A DNA stretch of 5,239 nucleotides from Gammaproteobacteria bacterium UBA3067 (GTDB lineage Bacteria > Pseudomonadota > Gammaproteobacteria > Pseudomonadales > UBA3067): positions 1 to 5,239 of the forward strand of contig DFBZ01000080.1 in NCBI GenBank assembly GCA_002366835.1, given 5' to 3'. A program made the translations under genes and the position numbers. Shown piece by piece: positions 1 through 4,740 of this stretch (position 1 is the first letter of the stretch; the number at the start of each line of letters is the position of its first letter). Below the pieces are notes generated by a model, which worked only from the letters and a program-made list of their open reading frames with translations, was not told the origin of the DNA and ran no database searches.

Positions 1-114
1 CAGCTGGAGGCGGTTCAGCAGGGCATTACGGCGGCCATGGCTGGCGCCGGAGAGCTAGTTGTTCCGCTGCAGGTGGATGTGGGCATCGGGGATAACTGGG
101 ATCAGGCCCACTGA
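1..114 (+). CDS. polA: DNA polymerase I, C-terminal end (partial)
   Basis: Open from the first base of the window and ending at TGA 112-114, this encodes the last 37 residues of a protein finishing in GIGDNWDQAH. A VPL-x-V-(D/E)-VG-x-G-x-NWD-x-AH ending is characteristic of bacterial DNA polymerase I, the enzyme that fills gaps in Okazaki-fragment processing and excision repair. The visible segment is the extreme end of the polymerase (palm) domain; the catalytic residues lie upstream, outside the window. Its stop codon directly abuts the stop codon of the convergent engB gene, so there is no intergenic space for a terminator or a small RNA gene. The polA-engB neighbourhood is conserved in gammaproteobacteria, which supports the identification. 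Confidence 0.93.
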   Translation, partial: QLEAVQQGITAAMAGAGELVVPLQVDVGIGDNWDQAH

Positions 115-765
115 TCAGGCGGGGTCAGAAGGATTGGCGTTGGGCTGGGTCGCGTTGTTTTCAGCGCCTAGCCAGAGGTTGAGCACTTTGTAGGCTTCGT
201 CGATACCTTGTTTTTTAAGCGAAGAAAACAGCTGCACACTGATCAACTCAGGGTAGTTTGAAAACTGTTTTTTTACTTCCAGCAGGCGACTCTTTGCTGC
301 ACCGCTTTTGAGCTTGTCTGCTTTGGTGAGAAGGATGTGGCTGCGCAGGTTATGGTGGACGGCCCACTCTATCATCTGTAAATCAAACTCTTTCGGTGGG
401 TGGCGCACATCCACCAGAATAATTAGCCCGGTAAGAGAGCGACGCTCTTCAAGATAGGTTTGCAGGGCGCGTTGCCAGCGAAGTTTGGTGGCTTCGGGCA
501 CTTTGGCAAAACCATAACCGGGCAAATCAACCAGGCGGCGCTGTTCATCCATTTGAAAAAAATTGATCAGCTGCGTACGGCCGGGGGTTTTACTGGTTTT
601 GGCAAGTTTTCCTTGCTGTGTCAGTGTATTAAGTGCGCTGGACTTGCCCGCGTTGGAACGCCCAGCAAAGGCCACTTCCACACCACTATCGGCCGGGCAC
701 TGGGAAAACTCTGCGGCGCTGGTGAGGTATTCGGCACTTCTAAGTAATTTAATAATCGCGCTCAT
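115..765 (-). CDS. engB: Ribosome biogenesis GTP-binding protein EngB/YihA/YsxC
   Basis: This 216-residue TRAFAC-class GTPase has all the G motifs in order: G1 P-loop GRSNAGKS (35-42), the KTPGRTQ switch I/G2 region (59-65), G3 DLPGYG (80-85), G4 TKAD (147-150) and G5 SSLKKQG (181-187). The family is needed for late assembly of the large ribosomal subunit and acts in the cytosol. Length matches the usual ~200-215 residues. The N-terminal block leading into the P-loop and the QMIEWA segment resemble the E. coli protein closely. The last ~15 residues (Asn/Pro/Ala-rich) look like a disordered tail. The ATG at 763-765 (minus strand) has only a weak purine-rich ribosome binding site (GACGAG), but no better start lies before the P-loop. 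The gene converges on polA and is divergent from the cytochrome operon. Confidence 0.96.
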   Translation of the reverse strand: MSAIIKLLRSAEYLTSAAEFSQCPADSGVEVAFAGRSNAGKSSALNTLTQQGKLAKTSKTPGRTQLINFFQMDEQRRLVDLPGYGFAKVPEATKLRWQRALQTYLEERRSLTGLIILVDVRHPPKEFDLQMIEWAVHHNLRSHILLTKADKLKSGAAKSRLLEVKKQFSNYPELISVQLFSSLKKQGIDEAYKVLNLWLGAENNATQPNANPSDPA

Positions 766-785
766 GGTTTCTCGTCTAAGATAAA

Positions 786-814
786 TCTGTACTCTGAACT
801 TTCTAAAGTGTCAG
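786..814 (-). promoter_or_regulatory. Possible engB promoter
   Basis: On the minus strand, CTGACA (rc of 809-814) matches five of six bases of the sigma70 -35 consensus. It is followed at 17 bases by TACAGA (rc of 786-791), a poor -10 with three of six matches. The position, 20-50 bases before the engB start codon, is reasonable. It lies back to back with the candidate cytochrome promoter. This rests on consensus matching alone. Confidence 0.3.
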
Positions 815-834
815 ATTAGTATATAATCCCGCTG
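799..834 (+). promoter_or_regulatory. Candidate promoter of the cytochrome c5-c4 operon
   Basis: A perfect sigma70 -10 box TATAAT lies at 822-827 in the divergent region between engB and the cytochrome genes. No convincing -35 is present at the right distance: 17 bases upstream is CTTTCT (799-804), and 16 bases upstream is TTTCTA with three matches. The promoter is therefore either weak or activator-dependent. A start near 834 would give a leader of about 140 bases before the first cytochrome codon. I saw no clear FNR/Anr-type TTGAT-N4-ATCAA site. Confidence 0.45.
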
Positions 835-961
835 TATTTTTATTCCCGTACTGATAATGAGGCTGGTGCATTAAGCTTCTATTCAGCCGGGATGAGAGAC
901 ACTAAAAAAGGCTATTGTAACGCAAGGGTTAATGAAGCGTTAGCAAGGCCTACTGAATTAA
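835..961 (+). promoter_or_regulatory. Hairpin-rich 5' leader of the cytochrome operon
   Basis: Between the TATAAT box and the first cytochrome gene lie about 140 bases without a credible gene. They contain several inverted repeats: TCCCG (844-848) with CGGGA (888-892), enclosing GGCTG (861-865) with CAGCC (884-888); and TAACGC (918-923) with GCGTTA (937-942), a perfect 6-base pair with a 13-base loop. No U-tract follows these stems, so they are not intrinsic terminators. They may fold in the mRNA leader and affect its stability or translation, but I recognise no known riboswitch class. Confidence 0.35.
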
Positions 962-973
962 AAGGGGAAACAC

Positions 974-1273
974 ATGAAAAAGACCTTACTTGCTATGGTG
1001 TTGGCAGCTGCTACCACTGGTTTAAGCCTTAATGCTAATGCACTTGATGTTGAAGCCAAATACAAACAAACCTGCTTTGCCTGTCACGGAACTGGCGCAG
1101 CAGGCGCGCCAAAAACAGCCGATAAAGCTGCCTGGGAACCTCGCTTGAAGCAAGGCATGGCTACTTTGATTGCAAATGTTAAAAGTGGTAAAAACGCAAT
1201 GCCTCCTGGTGGTTTGTGCATGGACTGTAGCGATGAAGATTACACAGCACTGATCAACTTCATGTCAAAATAA
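974..1273 (+). CDS. Cytochrome c5-family periplasmic monohaem cytochrome
   Basis: The 99-residue precursor has a clear Sec signal peptide (MKK, hydrophobic stretch, cleavage expected after A23 in NANA). The mature protein of about 76 residues carries one haem-attachment motif, CFACH (34-38), with H38 as proximal ligand and M76 in AMPPGG as the likely distal ligand. C82 and C85 in GLCMDCSDED match the extra cysteine pair, usually a disulfide, typical of the cytochrome c5 subgroup; the AMPPxGxCxxCSD signature is diagnostic. Such proteins shuttle electrons in the periplasm; the partner oxidase or reductase cannot be told from sequence. A good ribosome binding site (AAGGGGA, 962-968) precedes the ATG. 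The gene is 28 bases upstream of the cytochrome c4 gene with no terminator between them, so the two are almost certainly co-transcribed. A c5-like gene is also found before cytochrome c4 in pseudomonads. Confidence 0.93.
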   Translation: MKKTLLAMVLAAATTGLSLNANALDVEAKYKQTCFACHGTGAAGAPKTADKAAWEPRLKQGMATLIANVKSGKNAMPPGGLCMDCSDEDYTALINFMSK

Positions 1274-1286
1274 GTAAAACGGGAAC

Positions 1287-1294
1287 AAGGTGAG
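1287..1294 (+). promoter_or_regulatory. Ribosome binding site that decides the cytochrome c4 start
   Basis: AAGGTGAG matches the AGGTGA part of the Shine-Dalgarno consensus and sits 7 bases before ATG 1302. The alternative in-frame GTG at 1290 lies inside this element and has only GGGAA four bases before it. The ATG is therefore preferred, and it gives a signal peptide that starts in the usual way with a charged MKR. Confidence 0.7.
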
Positions 1295-1301
1295 AATTTA
1301 T

Positions 1302-1946
1302 ATGAAACGTAATGTGGTACTAAAAACCTTGTTGACAGGGCTTTTGGGTTTAGGCCTTGCTGGTGTCAGTCAGGCGGGTGGCGATGCCGCTGCTGGACAG
1401 GCAAAAGCTGCTGCCTGTATTGCCTGTCATGGTGCCGATGGCAATAGCTTCACACCGATGTTCCCGAAACTTGCTGGCCAGGGTGAAAAATACATCACCA
1501 AACAGCTAAAAGATTTTCAGTCCGGCGCACGCAGTAATGCAATAATGGCACCTATGGTTATTGGTAAAAGCGAGCAGGATATGGCCGATCTCGGCGCTTA
1601 CTATGCCTCGCAAACTGTGACCCCCGCTCCTGCCAAAACAGAGCTGATCGCTTTGGGTGAGAAGCTTTACCGAGGTGGAAGCCTAGAAAAAGGCATCGCT
1701 GCTTGTACCGCGTGTCATGGCCCTAAAGCAGAAGGTGTTGCCGCAGCAGGTTTCCCTTCTTTACAGGGGCAGTGGTCAGACTATGTGAGCGCACAGCTGA
1801 AGGCTTTCCGTGCAGCAGGGCGTGATGATAAAGAGGGTATTCGCCGTGACAACGATGGTGAAGCGCGTCTTATGCGTGACATTGCAGCAAAAATGAGCGA
1901 TCAAGATATTGAAGCCGTTTCTAACTTTATTTCTGGCTTAAAATAG
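1302..1946 (+). CDS. cc4: Cytochrome c4, dihaem periplasmic electron carrier
   Basis: Starting at ATG 1302, the precursor is 214 residues, with a Sec signal peptide ending in GVSQA (cleavage after A25). Two homologous cytochrome c domains follow. Domain 1 has CIACH (39-43), FPKLAGQGEKYITKQL (54-69) and MAPM (82-85). Domain 2 has CTACH (135-139), the equivalent FPSLQGQWSDYVSAQL (151-166) and LMRDIAAK (190-197). By comparison with the Pseudomonas stutzeri protein, the distal ligands are likely M82 and M191. Cytochrome c4 is a periplasmic, often membrane-associated carrier that donates electrons to terminal oxidases such as cbb3 types. The loop before the second Met is charged (DDKEGIRRDNDGE). 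An in-frame GTG at 1290 would add only four residues and is disfavoured. The gene is second in the cytochrome operon and is followed by a strong terminator. Confidence 0.95.
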   Translation: MKRNVVLKTLLTGLLGLGLAGVSQAGGDAAAGQAKAAACIACHGADGNSFTPMFPKLAGQGEKYITKQLKDFQSGARSNAIMAPMVIGKSEQDMADLGAYYASQTVTPAPAKTELIALGEKLYRGGSLEKGIAACTACHGPKAEGVAAAGFPSLQGQWSDYVSAQLKAFRAAGRDDKEGIRRDNDGEARLMRDIAAKMSDQDIEAVSNFISGLK

Positions 1947-1978
1947 TTTGCAGCCATTATGAGGCCGCACATTGATAT

Positions 1979-2011
1979 AAAAAAGGTGGCCTCTTAGCCG
2001 CCTTTTTTTTT
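1979..2011 (+). terminator. Intrinsic terminator of the cytochrome operon
   Basis: The stem GGTGGC (1985-1990) pairs with GCCGCC (1997-2002), one pair being G-U, around a 6-base loop. It is flanked by six A residues (1979-1984) and a run of nine T residues (2003-2011) that extends the stem as A-U pairs. The shape is that of a strong Rho-independent terminator 33 bases after the cytochrome c4 stop. The A-tract means it could also work on the opposite strand. Confidence 0.88.
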
Positions 2012-2048
2012 GTAATTGTATTTTCTGCCGTTATAGTAAGGGCAGAAA
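2010..2048 (+). promoter_or_regulatory. Candidate dsbA promoter with operator-like inverted repeat
   Basis: A -35-like TTGTAA (2010-2015, four of six matches) and a -10-like TATAGT (2032-2037, five of six) are separated by 16 bases, right after the cytochrome terminator. The -10 box lies inside an exact inverted repeat, TTTCTGCC (2022-2029) and GGCAGAAA (2041-2048), 8-base arms separated by 11 bases. The arm centres are about 19 bases apart. With transcription starting near 2043, most of the repeat would not be in the mRNA, so a DNA-level operator is more likely than an RNA hairpin. The regulator is unknown. Confidence 0.45.
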
Positions 2049-2100
2049 TCTTGGCTAAGCGCTACTCTAAATAAGATAGATAAAAATTCAGGAGTAAGGA

Positions 2101-2739
2101 ATGATAAACACAGTTTCTCGAACTATATTATGTTTGGCGGTGTCGTGTATTTTGGCCATGTCCGTGCAAGCAGAAACCTTCAAGGAAGGGGTGGACTATA
2201 AAGTAGCGAAAACACCGGGTCGAGTCGAAGACCCTGCAAAAATCGAAGTAAGGGAGTTTTTCTGGTACGGCTGCCCCCACTGCTATAAGCTTGAGCCATA
2301 CGTAGAAACCTGGCTTAAAACCAAGCCTGATGACGTAAACTTTGTGCGCACTCCCGGCATGATGAATCGCTCATGGGAGCTGCACGGTAAAGCATTTTTC
2401 GCCGCCAGAAGCTTGGGCATCTTAGAGCAAAGCCACCGTAATCTTTTTGACGCTATTCACCGTGATAAACGCAACCTGAACAGCCAGAAAGCGCTTGCTG
2501 GCTTCTACGCAGATTATGGCATTGATAAGAAGGTGTTTAATAAAGCGTTTGAGTCCTTTGGTGTGACATCTGAGGTGAGGCAGGCTGATGCCTTGTCGCG
2601 GGCCTACCGCCTTATGGGTGTTCCAGCTTTGATCGTTAACGGCAAATATATTACGAATGGGCGAATGTCTAAGGACTATAATCGCTGGATGCGTATTGTT
2701 GACCACCTTGTTGAGCTTGAACGAAAAAATAATAAATAG
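2101..2739 (+). CDS. dsbA: Thiol:disulfide interchange protein DsbA
   Basis: The 212-residue precursor has a Sec signal peptide ending in SVQA (cleavage after A24), leaving a mature protein of 188 residues, the normal DsbA size. A thioredoxin-fold start (IEVREFFWYGCPHC, 48-61) holds the redox pair C58-P-H-C61, identical to the CPHC of E. coli DsbA. The helical insertion domain follows (~90-160). The conserved cis-proline loop is GVPALIVNGKY (173-183), with P175 as the cis residue. DsbA oxidises cysteines of newly exported proteins and is re-oxidised by DsbB at the inner membrane; no dsbB is in the window. AGGAG (2090-2094) lies 6 bases before the ATG. The gene appears monocistronic: a terminator precedes it and another follows. 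Position after cytochrome c4 is as in pseudomonads. The signal peptide itself contains two cysteines (C11, C16), which are lost on cleavage. Confidence 0.96.
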   Translation: MINTVSRTILCLAVSCILAMSVQAETFKEGVDYKVAKTPGRVEDPAKIEVREFFWYGCPHCYKLEPYVETWLKTKPDDVNFVRTPGMMNRSWELHGKAFFAARSLGILEQSHRNLFDAIHRDKRNLNSQKALAGFYADYGIDKKVFNKAFESFGVTSEVRQADALSRAYRLMGVPALIVNGKYITNGRMSKDYNRWMRIVDHLVELERKNNK

Positions 2740-2749
2740 TTCCCTTATG

Positions 2750-2787
2750 CCCTGGAGGTGAACGCCACTTTCCAGGGTTCTTTTCTT
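2750..2787 (+). terminator. Intrinsic terminator after dsbA
   Basis: CCCTGGA (2750-2756) pairs exactly with TCCAGGG (2771-2777). The stem probably continues, after a small bulge, with GTG (2758-2760) pairing with CAC (2766-2768). A T-rich run, TTCTTTTCTT (2778-2787), follows at once. The element starts 11 bases after the dsbA stop codon and fits a Rho-independent terminator. Confidence 0.83.
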
Positions 2788-2800
2788 GAATATTGCTTGT

Positions 2801-2850
2801 TGTCTTCTCCCCCCCTTCCCCTCTGATTTTCTCCACTTCCTCCTTCGTCT
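2801..2850 (+). other. Pyrimidine-rich tract between dsbA and the GGDEF gene
   Basis: Forty-five of these fifty bases are C or T on the plus strand. The tract includes an unbroken 22-base pyrimidine run (2803-2824) with seven consecutive C residues at 2809-2815 and four more at 2818-2821. The open frame that crosses it on the minus strand has no family resemblance and is mostly antisense to dsbA, so I treat this as non-coding. Possible roles are an upstream promoter element, an unusual DNA structure, or none. Confidence 0.5.
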
Positions 2851-2868
2851 AGCGACAGCCCTGATTTT

Positions 2869-2890
2869 GCCTATACTGAATCCAGTAGGC
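2869..2890 (+). promoter_or_regulatory. Candidate promoter and dyad upstream of the GGDEF gene
   Basis: TATACT (2872-2877) matches five of six bases of a -10 box and would start transcription near 2884, about 42 bases before the ATG. No good -35 is visible at 16-18 bases. The box lies in a dyad: TACTG (2874-2878) pairs with CAGTA (2883-2887) around AATC, and outer GCC (2869-2871) matches GGC (2888-2890) with two unpaired bases on the left side. It could be an operator or a small hairpin at the mRNA 5' end. Confidence 0.35.
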
Positions 2891-2925
2891 ATTAACCAAA
2901 AAACAGCGTCTGACAGAGCACACTA

Positions 2926-4671
2926 ATGACTGAAAAAGGGAATTTCCGGCCGGCTGACGGAGGGTGGAAAGCAAAATACCTCGAAAGCCTTGAAACATTG
3001 GAGCAGGTCGAAGCAAAGAGCGCCCATCAAATCGACTTATTAAAGCGTTGCATGGTGCGGGTCAGCCTAGCTGCTGATGGAATCGACCCTGAGTTGGATG
3101 CCGCAATGGGCATGCTTCGAGATGCGATGCGCCAGGATCTAAATACACGACAGCTTGAAACCGTGGGTAGCCAGGTGGAAGGCAGCGTATTGGAGCTGGA
3201 TCAACGTAAGGCCTCTAACAATGATGAGCTTCTCACTCAGTTTGAATTGCTGGTCAACCAATTGCTGTCCCTTGAACCTCCCAGAAAAGTGAAAAACAGC
3301 CTTAAGCGCTTTCAGAAAGCGTTGGAGCCAGTGCTTGAAAATACCTATTTAAAAGCGGTGACCCTAGCGGAGTATGCCGAATTACAGGCAAATATACTGG
3401 AAACGGCCTTCCCCGAAGGCAAGCAAACTGAGAAGTCTGGTTTTTTTAAAAAACTGTTTTCTGCAGACGAAGCGCAGCCATCTGTCGCCGCTGCAAGCGT
3501 GCAGGAGGCTGACTTTGGTGATCCCCAGGAGTTTGAGCTGGAAGAAAACCAGGCCGAGCCCGCCCCAGAGCGTGAAATCGGTGGGAAAGAAGCTGTTTTG
3601 GCGGCCCCTGAAGCGGACGCTATAAAGGAACGAATGGGCGGCATTTTGTTAACCATGCTCGACTTGTTGTATATCCCCCCGTCCTGGGAAAAGCAGGAAG
3701 ATTCCATCCGTCAAAAAATAGCCAGAGGCATACATTGGCCGGAAATCCCGGACACGCTGAGTGGAATCGTTAGCCTGGTCAATAACAGTACCAATCAAAT
3801 GCAAAAAGACACGGAAGTATTTTTGCAAAATCTCAATATGCGTTTGTGCGACATTCAGGATTTTCTAGCTGAGAATCAGCACCGAGCAGAACAAAAGCAA
3901 GCCAGCGGTGAGCATCTAGATCAAGTCGTTAAAAGTCATATTAAAGATATCAGCCAGCGCCTGGATAGCGGGGTAAACCTCGGTGAGCTCAAGGGATCGA
4001 TTGATCAGCACCTCGACAGTATTATGGGTGAAATTGACACTTATAAAAAACAAGAACAAAACATCGATGGCGAGACGTTAGAAAGTGTGAAGTCTCTCAC
4101 CTCGCGTATTGAAATGTTGGAAAAAGAAGCCCGCGTTATTCGTGATAGTTACGTTGAGGCCAAAGAGCAGGCCTTCACCGACATGTTGACTAAATTGCCT
4201 AACAGGCTTGCGTATGAAAAGCGCAGTTTGCAGGAATATTCCCGCTGGCAGCGTTATCACAATCCGTTGTCTGTCGCAGTGTGTGATCTCGATCTATTTA
4301 AACGCATCAATGATAACTATGGGCATACAGCGGGTGACAAAGTATTAAAAAAAACCGCAGATATTTTTAGAAAATCCCTTCGTAATACTGATTTTATTTG
4401 CCGTTTCGGTGGTGAAGAGTTTGTTATATTGTTAGCAGAAACCCCCCTTGAACAAGCAAAACTTGCCATGGAAAAGTTACGCAATAGCATTGAGGAAAGC
4501 CCTTTTCACTTTCGCGGAGAAAGGGTGGCTATTACCGTTTCCATTGGTATCAGTGCATTCACAGAAGGTGATAGCCTAGAGAAAGTGTTTGAACGGGCAG
4601 ATAAGGCCGTTTATGAAGCCAAAGATCAGGGGCGTAATCGGGTTGTGTTGCGCAGCGCAGAGGCTCATTGA
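2926..4671 (+). CDS. Diguanylate cyclase (GGDEF) with long helical N-terminal region
   Basis: This 581-residue protein has no signal peptide or membrane segment and is predicted cytosolic. The GGDEF domain (~417-577) begins with DMLTKLPNR (419-427). It has the metal-binding region CDLDLFKRIND (453-463; D454, N462 and D471 match metal- and guanine-binding positions of PleD) and the active-site motif GGEEF (495-499). The inhibitory-site motif RNTD (486-489) is correctly spaced, five residues before the GGEEF. It should therefore make c-di-GMP and be product-inhibited. Residues ~14-165 and ~235-375 look like two helical modules joined by an acidic, probably disordered linker (~180-230). A coiled coil (~380-415) leads into the catalytic domain, a common way to couple a sensor to GGDEF dimerisation. 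I recognise no PAS, GAF or receiver domain. Gene order matches P. aeruginosa PA5487 (DgcH) next to dsbA; orthology is inferred. The ribosome binding site is weak (AGAG, 2915-2918). Confidence 0.92.
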   Translation: MTEKGNFRPADGGWKAKYLESLETLEQVEAKSAHQIDLLKRCMVRVSLAADGIDPELDAAMGMLRDAMRQDLNTRQLETVGSQVEGSVLELDQRKASNNDELLTQFELLVNQLLSLEPPRKVKNSLKRFQKALEPVLENTYLKAVTLAEYAELQANILETAFPEGKQTEKSGFFKKLFSADEAQPSVAAASVQEADFGDPQEFELEENQAEPAPEREIGGKEAVLAAPEADAIKERMGGILLTMLDLLYIPPSWEKQEDSIRQKIARGIHWPEIPDTLSGIVSLVNNSTNQMQKDTEVFLQNLNMRLCDIQDFLAENQHRAEQKQASGEHLDQVVKSHIKDISQRLDSGVNLGELKGSIDQHLDSIMGEIDTYKKQEQNIDGETLESVKSLTSRIEMLEKEARVIRDSYVEAKEQAFTDMLTKLPNRLAYEKRSLQEYSRWQRYHNPLSVAVCDLDLFKRINDNYGHTAGDKVLKKTADIFRKSLRNTDFICRFGGEEFVILLAETPLEQAKLAMEKLRNSIEESPFHFRGERVAITVSIGISAFTEGDSLEKVFERADKAVYEAKDQGRNRVVLRSAEAH

Positions 4672-4721
4672 TTCAAATGCTATTTTTGTAAGCTTTTATA
4701 GTTTCCATTAGCCCCGCCATA

Positions 4722-4740
4722 AGCGCCTGATGCGCTATTT
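4722..4740 (+). terminator. Weak hairpin between the convergent GGDEF and TolC genes
   Basis: The 63 bases between the two convergent genes hold no strong terminator. The best stem is AGCGC (4722-4726) with GCGCT (4732-4736), five G-C-rich pairs around CTGAT, followed by only ATTT. It overlaps the tolC stop codon by two bases. It could slow plus-strand transcription from the GGDEF gene but lacks a proper U-tract. For the minus strand no good candidate was found. Confidence 0.22.

Noticed and set aside
892..1032. A 46-codon frame starting at ATG 892 in the cytochrome leader and running out of frame into the c5 gene (possible leader peptide)
   Set aside because: No ribosome binding site precedes it, and its second half overlaps the cytochrome signal peptide codons. 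A five-codon frame at 857 is equally unsupported.
1290..1301. GTG 1290 as the start of cytochrome c4
   Set aside because: The GTG lies within the better ribosome binding site for ATG 1302, and the extra MRIY adds nothing to the signal peptide.
2131..2172. Possible lipoprotein signal in DsbA (cysteine C16 after AVS)
   Set aside because: The residue at -3 is Ala, the hydrophobic stretch before C16 is too short and continues after it, and a normal signal peptidase I site (VQA) follows at residue 24.
2422..2892. A 156-codon open frame on the minus strand over the dsbA 3' half and the pyrimidine tract
   Set aside because: It is mostly antisense to the well-supported dsbA gene, its composition is basic and low-complexity, and it resembles no family. 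The open frame follows from the base composition of the opposite strand.
3406..3420. Inverted repeat GCCTTC-CCC-GAAGGC inside the GGDEF gene
   Set aside because: It has no T-tract and lies in mid-gene in an ordinary coding stretch, so chance is the simplest explanation.
4500..4525. CCCTTT/AAAGGG and CTTTC/GAAAG repeats near the GGDEF 3' end
   Set aside because: These short stems lie within conserved catalytic-domain coding sequence and have no T-tract, so there is no reason to assign a function.
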